Positions 1-8,040 of a stretch of DNA of 64,000 nt are shown here, piece by piece. Source of the stretch: Rufibacter tibetensis (GTDB taxonomy: Bacteria; Bacteroidota; Bacteroidia; Cytophagales; Hymenobacteraceae); NCBI RefSeq assembly GCF_001310085.1, contig NZ_CP012643.1, positions 1,519,001-1,583,000 on the forward strand, read 5' to 3'. The stretch's first letter is position 1. Each line of letters opens with the position of its first letter. Position numbers and translations under genes: made by a program. Below the pieces are notes generated by a model, which searched no databases, was not told where the DNA came from, and saw only the letters and a program-made list of their open reading frames with translations.

Positions 1-1305
1 GGCATATATGGAAGGATTAAACCAGAGAGAATTGCTGAAAATGAAAATGAAAAAAAAACCATTACGCTGTATTCTAAATACGATAAGTTCTTCAAATGCC
101 TCTCAGATTTTACGTTTAACATAGATCTCTTTATCACGCAAGCTGGCCAAACTGCTTTTTCTAAAATCAAGCTTAAGAATTCAGAGAAACACATTCATGA
201 TGAGAATATAGAGCGCTTGTCACAAATTAACTTGTACAATGCTATCGAGAAACTAATAGCCTATAACCACCAGTACAAAAGTACTTTTGTTAACCTCGAT
301 ACCAATCACACTACAAAAGTAGAAGTAAACTCTTTACTCACTACAGCCACTTATTGGAAAGCCTTTTTAAATGATAATTCCAAAGGAAAGTACTCCTTTA
401 CAAAAGTCTTAGGGCTCAAATCAGACTTCGAGAATAGGATTATAAAGGATTTTAAGCAAGCTTCAAAGATCAACCTCTTCTCGATCAAATATATCAGAAG
501 CACTGCTACCAATGACAAACCACTTATATGTATTGATAGTGAAAGTCCTTTAGGAGCACTATTAGGCATGAAGGAAGCATATAGCCTTGTACAAAAGGCG
601 ATCAATCATCCAGAATACACAAGCCTAAAGTACCTGATGCTACAATTGTGGTTTTCGAACTTTTATTTCGTGCAGACAATTCAAAAACGAAGCATCAACA
701 ATCAATGGCTTGAAGTAAGGCTTTATACGATAAAAGACAGATCCATCGACGAACTGGCTTCTTTTAATTTAATGCCGCAACCTATAGACAGCCGTGTACT
801 TGAAAACCTTAAATTAGAGACCTGGACTCAGCTAATCACAGCTTTCCATGGTGTGAACAAAGCAGCTGAATCTTTTGGAAAACTGGTTTTATTCCTGGAT
901 CATCTATATGATTTGCGGTTTTTGGATGAACTGGAACTAGATCAAACTGAACAGGAAAAAATAAATATACATGTAGACAATGTAGGCCTGGAGCTGCAGC
1001 AATCTTATCAAATAATATTAAACTTTTATATAAATATTTTTAATGCGTTTCCGTTCGACAAAACCACTTATTTAGAAAGTGAAGAAGAACAACTGTACTG
1101 GAAAGCATTAATCGATATCAAAGATAACATCTTCCCGCAGCTAGATAGTGAAGAGATAAACAATCAGTTCATCATCAATATGGAAACCATACCTGAGTGG
1201 GTTGATAAGCTGAAAACATGTTTGGAAAGTTGGACTATATTCCTATTTATACTTTATGGTAAATATATCAATAAGCACAGTACACAAGTTGTAAATAGGG
1301 TTTAG
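1..1305 (+). CDS. Hypothetical protein, 5'-truncated by window edge
   Basis: The reading frame is open from base 1, so the gene begins upstream of the window; the TTG at 217 is probably not the start. About 434 residues are visible. There is no signal peptide or membrane anchor in the visible part. The protein is rich in Lys, Asn, Ile and aromatic residues, with long predicted helices such as the stretch around codons 270-330 of the visible protein. I recognise no domain. DNA is A+T-rich, as in the 5.4-8.9 kb cargo genes and unlike the lipoprotein genes that follow, which suggests island cargo from a different source. It could be the last gene of an operon whose other members are off-window. 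Function unknown. Confidence 0.7.
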   Translation, partial: GIYGRIKPERIAENENEKKTITLYSKYDKFFKCLSDFTFNIDLFITQAGQTAFSKIKLKNSEKHIHDENIERLSQINLYNAIEKLIAYNHQYKSTFVNLDTNHTTKVEVNSLLTTATYWKAFLNDNSKGKYSFTKVLGLKSDFENRIIKDFKQASKINLFSIKYIRSTATNDKPLICIDSESPLGALLGMKEAYSLVQKAINHPEYTSLKYLMLQLWFSNFYFVQTIQKRSINNQWLEVRLYTIKDRSIDELASFNLMPQPIDSRVLENLKLETWTQLITAFHGVNKAAESFGKLVLFLDHLYDLRFLDELELDQTEQEKINIHVDNVGLELQQSYQIILNFYINIFNAFPFDKTTYLESEEEQLYWKALIDIKDNIFPQLDSEEINNQFIINMETIPEWVDKLKTCLESWTIFLFILYGKYINKHSTQVVNRV

Positions 1306-1428
1306 GTAACAATTGAGAAGCTCATGCAGTCTATTTTAAGCCGCTCTTTTTCACATTCTGAACACCAAGTTTGAAAATCATCATCTTCGTCTAATCTCAT
1401 ACCTCAAACAGAGCTGGTAGATTATTAA

Positions 1429-1683
1429 TTGGGATACAAAAGGGAAAGTAACAGCTCAGCTTTGCCGCCCGAATTGGAATCTATTCAAGTTGTTCATAAA
1501 GCAGCTTTACAGGGAGTGGCAGGCAGAGGAGCAGAAGATTACAAAGAACTTCTACAGTGCCGCCTAGACCTGTTCCGGTATCTGCACAGCCAGAATCCGG
1601 AGGTTCCGGAGTTGATCATATTTCAAAAAACGCAAAAGCTGCTCTCTTTCTCCCTTGGTCTATATAAGCAAAAACTTTTCTAA
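1429..1683 (+). CDS. Possible small hypothetical protein or gene remnant
   Basis: This is an 84-codon frame starting at TTG directly after an in-frame stop (TAA just before 1429). The composition is plausible for a protein (helix-forming, with ELESIQVVHKAALQG near the N-terminus), but there is no ATG, no clear ribosome binding site and no recognisable family. It lies between two genes of very different base composition inside the island, so it may be a decayed gene end. I would not rely on it as a real gene. Confidence 0.25.
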   Translation: MGYKRESNSSALPPELESIQVVHKAALQGVAGRGAEDYKELLQCRLDLFRYLHSQNPEVPELIIFQKTQKLLSFSLGLYKQKLF

Positions 1684-2097
1684 TATTCCAGTGGGCCTGA
1701 GGAAGCCCAGCCTAGTGTGAATTTTCTAGCTGCTGCCACAGCGCCTAACCTTAACCCCCTTTTCTCTTCCTATAATATAAGAAAAGCCATAAAACGCCTC
1801 TGCTTATCATAACACTAGTTATAAGCGAATGTGCCCTGATTGTCAGGAGTTAGGGGTTATGCTTTGATACTTTCACGGGTGAGGGAATTCAATAAGAGTG
1901 CTTTATCTAGGAAGTATATGATTAAATAAGATCACTCCGCCCACCGCTCCCGATTAAACGTCATCCTTGGCAGACGCTTACTCGGGAGCGGTGGCACCTA
2001 TAAAAATAACAGAAGCATAACACGGACGACTTAAACTATTGTAAGTGGGTCAGTACCTTGCCGCAATTACCCATTCATGCCTTTCGAATAGACCAAG
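1684..2097. other. Gene-free stretch with a long-armed hairpin
   Basis: No credible coding frame is seen. The main content is the inverted repeat at 1938-1991 described separately; the rest is unremarkable sequence marking the change from A+T-rich to G+C-rich DNA. Confidence 0.5.
1938..1991. repeat. 13-bp inverted repeat hairpin with TAAACGTCATC core
   Basis: CCACCGCTCCCGA and TCGGGAGCGGTGG are perfect reverse complements flanking a ~28-nt middle that begins TTAAACGTCATC. The TAAACGTCATC string recurs in the hairpin at 6067-6110, so this may be a relative of the cassette-boundary elements. There is no T-tract, which argues against a plain terminator. Confidence 0.45.
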
Positions 2098-2688
2098 ATG
2101 AAAAAGTTGAGCATAATGTGCCTGCTGGCCGGGCTGGCAGGCTTGGGCTCCTGCAGGGAGTGCGACGAGGTTGCCCCTGATGGGGTGACCGCCCTGCAGG
2201 AACAGTTCCACGGAAAGTATGCCCCAATCCGCTCAACCAGCAGTTTGGCCCTGGACGTTGACCGGGACGGGAACGCCTCCACCGATATGCTGGCGGAGAT
2301 AGGCGACCTGTCCAACAGCTGGGTTGAGGTTCGGGTGTACAGCACGGGTTCGAACAGCGCCCCGGCCTCCCTCACTTTTATCCACCAATGGCCCAAACAG
2401 GAGCTAACCCCCGCTGAGCCCACCAATGATAACCCCCTCTCCCGCCTATGGTATGCCACCAAGGTGGTTTATTGGTCCTTTTCCTTTGACAGCAGCCGGA
2501 CCCGGCTACTGCTGGAGCCCCAACCCGCCGACCAGAGCAATCCAGAGCTGTATACCCCCGCCGAGTCGGTCTTGGTGAAAGGGGACGGACAGATTGAGGT
2601 CACCCTCTCCAAACGCCTCTATACCACGGAAGGCTGGAAGACCGCGCGGATCGTCACCCTCTACGGGCGCTTCACGAAGACAACATAA
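2098..2688 (+). CDS. Hypothetical lipoprotein, island cargo
   Basis: This is a 196-residue protein with a lipoprotein signal: two Lys, a short hydrophobic core and lipobox LGSC with Cys19. The mature part is polar and beta-rich, with no family I recognise. It is the first of three consecutive lipoprotein genes on the same strand (2098, 2904, 3678), all G+C-rich and each with its own leader gap of 200-300 bases, so probably separate transcription units. Exported to the inner or outer membrane surface by inference from the lipobox. Possible roles such as a cell-surface decoy or an immunity protein cannot be told apart from sequence. Confidence 0.75.
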   Translation: MKKLSIMCLLAGLAGLGSCRECDEVAPDGVTALQEQFHGKYAPIRSTSSLALDVDRDGNASTDMLAEIGDLSNSWVEVRVYSTGSNSAPASLTFIHQWPKQELTPAEPTNDNPLSRLWYATKVVYWSFSFDSSRTRLLLEPQPADQSNPELYTPAESVLVKGDGQIEVTLSKRLYTTEGWKTARIVTLYGRFTKTT

Positions 2689-2903
2689 CCCTCACCTTTC
2701 ATGGGGGTGCCGGCAAGTGTTCCCTGTTTGGTTTCCTAGCCGCCGCTTAGCCCGGTCTGCTAAGCCACTTATTATACATATTCTAGCTTATCGGGAATCT
2801 TACGTACAGGTTTATTCTAGGCAGCCCCTGTGTTTGCCTTAACTTAACATACCCGCCGTACCTTTGGGCGAACCGCATCAGAAATATCCAAACCACCTCC
2901 ACC

Positions 2904-3383
2904 ATGGCCATCCCAAAACGCACTTTGATCCGTCTCCTGCCCATATTGTCGGCCCCTATGCTGACCTGCTGCAACTGGGAGAAGGGATGGGAGGAAAGGA
3001 ACTGGGGTAACACCAGCTTTGAGATCGTGGACGCGAGTTATGGGGCCCTGGTATCCACCCAAGGCAAGCCCTACCACCCGGACACGATCCAGGTCTTCAA
3101 CCAGGCAGGGAAGGCACAGCCGTTGTTGAGGGTCCCTGTTGAAGAACAGGGAGGAAGGAGATCATGGGCATTTGACCTTGGCTACCTGGAGGGCACGTCC
3201 GCAGCGGACACGGACTTCGATAAGCTCGACAAGACCTTCTACCTGTACCTCAATCACCGGGACGTGGACACGCTCCGGATTGTCGGCCGGCCCGACAGGG
3301 TATACGTCAACGGGAGGGAGCTGGGAGGGGCGCCTTTAGGCTCGGTCTCTCAGTATGCGCAATACTTCTACATCAAGGACTGA
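2904..3383 (+). CDS. Hypothetical lipoprotein, island cargo
   Basis: 159 residues. The N-terminus has basic residues, then a hydrophobic segment and a cysteine pair (LTCC, Cys22 as likely lipidated residue). The mature domain (about 137 residues) has alternating polar/hydrophobic patterns typical of a small beta-sandwich and includes an NHRDVDTLRIVGRPDRVYVNG region. No family recognised. G+C-rich, like its neighbours at 2098 and 3678, and probably acquired with them. Confidence 0.7.
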   Translation: MAIPKRTLIRLLPILSAPMLTCCNWEKGWEERNWGNTSFEIVDASYGALVSTQGKPYHPDTIQVFNQAGKAQPLLRVPVEEQGGRRSWAFDLGYLEGTSAADTDFDKLDKTFYLYLNHRDVDTLRIVGRPDRVYVNGRELGGAPLGSVSQYAQYFYIKD

Positions 3384-3677
3384 ATCCACAGAGGCAAAGA
3401 AAGCCTGTTTCCTCGGTTTACATAACCTGGCTTATTTGTCGCCCCTTACCCGAAATGAAAGCCAGGCTCCACACAGGATGGCGTGAGCCACACACATAAA
3501 TGGACCAGGGAAGGCGACAGGCTGGCTGAGTGGAGACAGCGGAAGAACTCAACATGGGCGGAGCCAAAACCAGCGGAGGAGGCAGCTTGCAGGCGGCACA
3601 TGCCCAGCAGCTTTCCGCCGGAGCGATTTCCAACCGGGAAATGCCGTTGGTTGGATAAATAGTCAGATCTTCAGCCC

Positions 3678-4484
3678 ATGGGTTTATCTGCGAATCGCCT
3701 GTTACTACGACCAGCCCTCCTCGGGATGCTCCTGGCCTCCTGCCAGCCTTCCACCCAGCACCCCCCCGCATCACCGGCACCTAGCCCGGGTGCGGCACTT
3801 GCCGATACCTCCTCGGGCCACCATAGCATCCTGTCCAAGAACCGCCGCTTCGTCTACCTAGTGCGGTGGTACGCCCCCGCCTCTACAGAGGCAACCCTGG
3901 ACACGGTCGTGATGACCGCCTTGGGCGAGCCGTGGTCAGTGGACAGCACCCAGACCGTTTATGAGTGGCTCTACAAAGAGGATACGACCCTCACCGGCAT
4001 CCCCAAGGAGTACGTGGGCGGAATCGAGAGGGCCGGGAAGTTCTGGCTGCACCCACCGCGCTACGGCAATTACGCCATCCTTGAGCTGAACCCCTTCCCC
4101 GACATCCTCCTGCCCGCACGCAAGGGACAGACTTGGGAGTGGGATGTGTTTCCGTGGGGCGACGACGACTACTCAGATCCGGCGTGGGCCACCTGGGAGG
4201 GGATTATGCGAGTCCAGAACCGCTACAGGACGGGGGACCCTGTCCTGCTGGACACCCCGCTGGGCAAACTCACCTGCCAGCGCGTACAGGCGACCGGCAC
4301 CAGCAAACTAGGCACTACCGCCCTGGAATCCTATTTCCACCCGCTCTACGGCTTCGTCCGCCTGAACTACGCCAACATCAACGGCAGCCGGACGGAGATG
4401 GAGATGCTGTCGGTGGACGTGCGGCCTCGGTCGGAATCTTACGACAGGGCCGTTAAGCACGTATTCGGGCAGACGTACAGGTAG
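3678..4484 (+). CDS. Hypothetical lipoprotein, island cargo
   Basis: 268 residues. A signal peptide ends in LLASC (Cys22), followed by a Pro/Ser/Ala-rich linker to about residue 45 and then a globular domain with many Trp, Tyr and beta-type strands. The C-terminal half (about 150-250) resembles the general pattern of Bacteroidetes outer-surface proteins that describe 'ESYFHPLYGFVRL', but I cannot name a family. It is the last of three G+C-rich lipoproteins and is convergent with the serine recombinase gene, whose end lies only 30 bases away. Confidence 0.7.
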   Translation: MGLSANRLLLRPALLGMLLASCQPSTQHPPASPAPSPGAALADTSSGHHSILSKNRRFVYLVRWYAPASTEATLDTVVMTALGEPWSVDSTQTVYEWLYKEDTTLTGIPKEYVGGIERAGKFWLHPPRYGNYAILELNPFPDILLPARKGQTWEWDVFPWGDDDYSDPAWATWEGIMRVQNRYRTGDPVLLDTPLGKLTCQRVQATGTSKLGTTALESYFHPLYGFVRLNYANINGSRTEMEMLSVDVRPRSESYDRAVKHVFGQTYR

Positions 4485-4513
4485 GCAGGCTTTATCTTGC
4501 GGCCCGCCCATGC

Positions 4514-5131
4514 TCACCCCTCCGCCAGCGCCTTCTTCATCTTGGATATGGTATATGGTGCCGCCCCGGTGAGCTTGGTGATCTCCTGGTAGGATCGGCC
4601 TAACTTGAGGTACTTGATGACTTCTCTGTGCTTACCCAGGAACTTTTCCCGAGTCTCCTGGGAGCCGACCTTCCTACCTGTATGGAGCCCGTCTGCCTTG
4701 CGGCTGCGGGTCCCGGACTTGATCCTGAGGCTCAGCTGCTCGCTCTCCATCCTCGCCAGGTCCGCCATGATGGTAATCACCAGCTTGGTGAAGACGTGGT
4801 TTGAGTCGTTCTCCGCCGAGAGGGTGAGGCCCAGGTTGTGGATGTAGACGGAGATCCTCTTTGCCTCCAGGTCTTTCAAGAGGTTCAGCACCTCGGTGGT
4901 GTTCCTGCCCAAACGGGAGATTTCGTGGATGAGCAGGCATCTGATGCCTTCCTTGTCCATGAAAGCCAGGGCCCGTTGGAGCTCCTGCCTCTCCCCTATC
5001 GACTTACTAAAACCGCTAATCTTTTCCGAGAACACCTTTACGATTTCATAGCCGGTTTCCCGCAGGTCCTTTACTTGGCGGTTGGTGGTCTGCCCGTTCA
5101 TGGAGACCCGAGTGTAGATGATGGCTTTTAT
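4514..5131 (-). CDS. Serine recombinase (resolvase/invertase family), start codon degenerate
   Basis: The resolvase catalytic domain is complete only if translation begins upstream of the first ATG (5101). The codons before it read A-I-I-Y-T-R-V-S, giving the nucleophile serine just before that ATG. Also visible are EISRLGRNTTEV (the conserved Arg-containing helix), the long E-helix around ARMESEQLSLR, and a C-terminal helix-turn-helix (RSYQEITKLTGAAPYTISKM). Upstream there is no ATG, GTG or TTG before the in-frame stop at 5144-5146. ATA at 5129-5131 sits exactly where MKAIIY-type relatives have Met. It is either a rare ATA start or an inactivated gene. At about 205 residues it is normal length for small resolvases, which act in DNA inversion or resolution. 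Confidence 0.75.
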   Translation of the reverse strand: MKAIIYTRVSMNGQTTNRQVKDLRETGYEIVKVFSEKISGFSKSIGERQELQRALAFMDKEGIRCLLIHEISRLGRNTTEVLNLLKDLEAKRISVYIHNLGLTLSAENDSNHVFTKLVITIMADLARMESEQLSLRIKSGTRSRKADGLHTGRKVGSQETREKFLGKHREVIKYLKLGRSYQEITKLTGAAPYTISKMKKALAEG

Positions 5132-5414
5132 AGGCGCTTCTTTTTAATGCATGTTACTTCAATTCTGACATTTGCTAGAACTGAAGCGAAAGAACCTGCA
5201 CAGGCAAGCTGCAAACGAGATTTTTGAAGCATGGTTTATTGTGAAGCGAAAACCTGAACCGCTAATGCATCTATTAAACCATATATAGTATATTTGGTTG
5301 GCCAGTTCCGTTAATTCAACCAACAGTAGCTGGATAAACGGATGTTTAACTCCATACATAGGTTCAATAATCGGAGTTATTCCGTTTATCAAGTAGTTGG
5401 CGTGCATTTAAGAT
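5132..5414. other. Boundary region before the A+T-rich cassette run
   Basis: Holds the nested inverted repeat at 5333-5390 and marks a sharp drop in G+C. A minus-strand frame of 82 codons here has no coding character and is not called. Confidence 0.4.
5333..5390. repeat. Nested inverted repeat, possible cassette boundary
   Basis: GATAAACGGA (5333-5342) pairs with TCCGTTTATC (5381-5390), and inside it AACTCC (5348-5353) pairs with GGAGTT (5373-5378). The two-step stem with an interrupted middle resembles the folded layout of integron attC sites, though the sequence differs from the GCTTCGCCGCCG-core elements downstream. It lies 24 bases before the first A+T-rich orphan gene. Confidence 0.45.
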
Positions 5415-6044
5415 ATGAAAGCTGAAGATTTTGAGAAAAGGGAAATAATCTTTGAAAGCATTTGGAAAACAATCGCTTTGACTATTGTCTCTGGAATGTT
5501 CGTCTTTTCAGCCTTTGCTTTCATGGATAGAAAGGAAAATTCTTTTAGCTTCTGGGCTACGTTATTACTGTTTGGTTTCGGAGTTGTTCAAGGACTTTAT
5601 CAGTTACTCAATCCAAAGACGCTCTTCATAAGGCCAGGGAGCAAACTCGCAAAAGAATATGGAGAGATAGACTTCCAAAAAAGGTACAATGATTTAGGGG
5701 CTTTTGAGTACATGGACAACGGCTTTTCGGCAACCATTGAGGAAGAAGAAATGGCTTTTAGCTGGAGTGAGTTGAATACGATAGTGGCTTACAAAAAAGA
5801 CCTGTATACATATGATGTAATATGCCTTGATGTGTTTACCGCAGGAGGGCATGACTTAAGTATAAACGAGGACACACCAGGCTGGCACCAATTCATAGAG
5901 AGACTGAACAAAGCCTTCACCTCTATTGACAAAGGCTGGCAATCAGAGGTTTCTCAAACAGCATTTGAAACCAAACTGACCCTGTTGTACGACAGGCAGA
6001 ACAGAGATTTAGAAGAAGTAGTTAAAGAGTACTATAAAAAGTAA
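5415..6044 (+). CDS. Membrane-anchored hypothetical protein (cassette 1)
   Basis: 209 residues. Two hydrophobic segments near the N-terminus (about 17-36 and 46-63, with a short DRKEN turn) anchor a soluble domain. The soluble part (about 75-165) has the pattern of a YcxB/PH-like fold: a FEYMDNGFSATIEEEEMAFSW-type strand set followed by a DTPGWHQFIERLNKAF helix. The last ~40 residues are charged and helical. The family is known to me only as uncharacterised. The gene stands alone between hairpin elements at 5333-5390 and 6067-6110, as a single-gene cassette would. A role in membrane sensing or immunity is guesswork. Confidence 0.7.
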   Translation: MKAEDFEKREIIFESIWKTIALTIVSGMFVFSAFAFMDRKENSFSFWATLLLFGFGVVQGLYQLLNPKTLFIRPGSKLAKEYGEIDFQKRYNDLGAFEYMDNGFSATIEEEEMAFSWSELNTIVAYKKDLYTYDVICLDVFTAGGHDLSINEDTPGWHQFIERLNKAFTSIDKGWQSEVSQTAFETKLTLLYDRQNRDLEEVVKEYYKK

Positions 6045-6059
6045 AGATAAACGACACGC

Positions 6060-6126
6060 CAACAAGGTGTAAACGTCATCTCGGCCGACGGCCTTCGCCG
6101 CCGTTTACACTAACCGTTAGCAGTAA
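6060..6126. repeat. Candidate attC-like hairpin 1
   Basis: GTGTAAACG (6067-6075) pairs with CGTTTACAC (6102-6110). Outside these, GCCAAC (6059-6064) and GTTAGC (6116-6121) are imperfect partners. The loop carries TTCGCCGCCG and a small GGCC-GGCC stem. Outer short box, inner long arms and an extruded middle are the architecture of integron attC sites, but the 3' box GTTAGCA departs from the classical GTTRRRY consensus. Shares its core with 7969-8025 and 8880-8915. Confidence 0.5.
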
Positions 6127-6145
6127 TAACAATAATAGGATAAAA

Positions 6146-6850
6146 ATGACTATAGACTCATTTTCAAGACAAATTTCCAGCTATATAGACTACAAAACAG
6201 TTGTTCAAGCTGTTAATGATTTAAATAATTCTAAACATACAGCGATGGAGAAATCTGTTCTTTTGTTAGGTTCAGAGACTATTCATAAAGCTGAAGATTG
6301 GGATCTATATAATCTAGTAAGAGACTTTTTGTCGAAATTCAAAATCCCTAAAGAAACTTTAGAATTATTGGTGAATACTAACGATAATCTATCAATGGAT
6401 GATGATGCCATTCAATGGTTGTTGAACTACCGATTCACAGGTGAGCTTAAAGGAAATCCAAAGTTGCACGAACGTCCTTCGAATCTATCTTTCAAACCAC
6501 TAATTGCAATTATTGCAGAGAGTTCTATTCTAGATATTTTATATTACCCTGTCAATTTTTTAATTAATTCTGTTGAAGTACTTTCTATAAACTGGCAAGA
6601 AATGAAACAACTAAACGCTAGAGCTTACCTAGAGCCAGGAACTGCATCAGAGCTTCTTGTTTATATTGAGAAAAGAATTGCAAGTCATTACAAAAATTTA
6701 GAAAAATTCGATGCGGGAGAAAAAGCTGGAAATAGTCCATATAATGGATATAGATATTGGTGCTTAACAAGTGAATTGCCAATAGATATCCAAAATCTAA
6801 AATTAGCTCAGGAGTTATCCCTAAAACAAGCCCTCTCAACCATTTTATAA
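6146..6850 (+). CDS. Hypothetical protein, partner of FRG-domain protein (cassette 2)
   Basis: 234 residues, largely alpha-helical, with no signal peptide and only short hydrophobic patches (around 120-145). No domain recognised. It ends 4 bases before the FRG-domain gene at 6855, so the two are almost certainly co-transcribed and translationally linked. The pair shares one cassette bounded by hairpins at 6067-6110 and 7969-8025. Low G+C and rich in Asn/Lys/Ile codons ending in A/T. A two-gene cassette of this kind often encodes a toxin-antitoxin or defence pair, but no catalytic motif here supports a specific role. Confidence 0.7.
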   Translation: MTIDSFSRQISSYIDYKTVVQAVNDLNNSKHTAMEKSVLLLGSETIHKAEDWDLYNLVRDFLSKFKIPKETLELLVNTNDNLSMDDDAIQWLLNYRFTGELKGNPKLHERPSNLSFKPLIAIIAESSILDILYYPVNFLINSVEVLSINWQEMKQLNARAYLEPGTASELLVYIEKRIASHYKNLEKFDAGEKAGNSPYNGYRYWCLTSELPIDIQNLKLAQELSLKQALSTIL

Positions 6851-6854
6851 TTCA

Positions 6855-7958
6855 ATGCCAAATATTCTAAACTGTAAAGAAATTTCAGGAGATTTTCACA
6901 GTAAAAATGTTCAACAGTATAAAAATATAATATCTCCATTTTGCAATGAACGAAATGTAAGTAAAGCAAAGCGTAATAACAATACACTAATTGACAGTAA
7001 TTATGGATTAGTATATGATGAAGAATTAATAACAGAAGAAGCTGTAGTTTATGGATATACCGAGAGTATTCCAATGTACTCTGGAGATCAGCTTGAAAAT
7101 TATGGTTTCCTCAGGATACCATTCAGAAAAATTCCTCGAATATTATTAAAGAGCAGGGCTGAATTAGACAATTTCATAAACAGTATTGAGAATAGAGATG
7201 AGAATCTGCTTATACAATATAGAGGTCAAAATAAGGAATTTTATATTGACCGCTGTATAAAAGAAAAAAAGCATCTATATGGTGATGAAACTATATTAGA
7301 GCCATCTCTTATTCCCTCAGCAGTTAGAAAGGACATTTCAATGGATGACATAATGCCATTATGGAATAACCTGTTGCACTTATATCTAGACTCTTTAGTT
7401 TCAAAGGCTTCTATAACACAAAAAGATAAGTTTCACCGAGACCTATTAAATTTCAAAACAAACGTTAAGTTTTCTGTATTTTCCTTGGCAATAGCACAAC
7501 ACTACGGATTTCCTAGTGTCGGACTGGACTCAACTACTAATATTGAAACTGCTTTATTTTTCGCAACCCATCAGTTTATCAAAGAAAAAGGCAAATGTTT
7601 TTATAAATACAATCTTAATGAATTACAATCCCCTCCAGTTATTTATGTTCTTGCTCCACAAGAAAGATTTCAATTAGACTACAGAGAATTTAAATTTAAT
7701 TATTCAGAGTTTTTAAGGCCAGACAGTCAAGATGCGAAGTTCTTAAATACAGGTTGGGGACTTAATAAAAACAGATGTGCCAGGCAAATTTGGGTAGCCT
7801 TGTACTTAGATACAAACTGTGATTTTGGCAATATCTCAAGAGTGGAAAAATTGTTTCCTTCTAATGATGAATTCGCAAATTTTATTGAGCCTCTAATTGA
7901 CAGAATAAACAATAATATGCTGGAACCCTACTTTAAAGATTTTTATAAATTGAACTAA
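6855..7958 (+). CDS. FRG domain-containing protein (cassette 2)
   Basis: 367 residues. The FRG domain runs from about residue 100 to 330. It has the defining YRGQ (122-125), then AQHYGFP (214-220), LDSTTN (224-229) and ALFFATH (233-239), all characteristic of the family, whose biochemical function is not established to my knowledge. The N-terminal ~95 residues are an unassigned extension. Cytoplasmic, no signal. It lies 4 bases after the hypothetical gene at 6146, and the pair sits between two hairpins sharing the GCTTCGCCGCCG-type core. FRG proteins are often seen in mobile and defence-rich regions, which fits this context. The domain call is firm; the function is open. Confidence 0.85.
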   Translation: MPNILNCKEISGDFHSKNVQQYKNIISPFCNERNVSKAKRNNNTLIDSNYGLVYDEELITEEAVVYGYTESIPMYSGDQLENYGFLRIPFRKIPRILLKSRAELDNFINSIENRDENLLIQYRGQNKEFYIDRCIKEKKHLYGDETILEPSLIPSAVRKDISMDDIMPLWNNLLHLYLDSLVSKASITQKDKFHRDLLNFKTNVKFSVFSLAIAQHYGFPSVGLDSTTNIETALFFATHQFIKEKGKCFYKYNLNELQSPPVIYVLAPQERFQLDYREFKFNYSEFLRPDSQDAKFLNTGWGLNKNRCARQIWVALYLDTNCDFGNISRVEKLFPSNDEFANFIEPLIDRINNNMLEPYFKDFYKLN

Positions 7959-7968
7959 GAAATACTAC

Positions 7969-8025
7969 TGCTAAAGGGCTAACCTAAACGTCAGCTTCGC
8001 CGCCGTTTAGGTTAGCCCTTTAGCA
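7969..8025. repeat. Candidate attC-like hairpin 2 (22-bp perfect arms)
   Basis: The arms 7969-7990 and 8004-8025 are perfect reverse complements over 22 bp, with a 13-nt loop (7991-8003) reading TCAGCTTCGCCGC. The stem contains GCTAAC/GTTAGC near the base, resembling simple boxes of attC sites. No T-tract follows. It is placed 10 bases after the FRG gene stop and 15 bases before the next start, so it spans the whole intergenic gap. Confidence 0.55.
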
Positions 8026-8040
8026 ACAATTATAAATAAT

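Noticed and set aside
5159-5407. Minus-strand 82-codon frame between the serine recombinase and cassette 1
   Set aside because: Overlaps the nested inverted repeat, lacks family similarity and has no plausible start signal; more likely chance.
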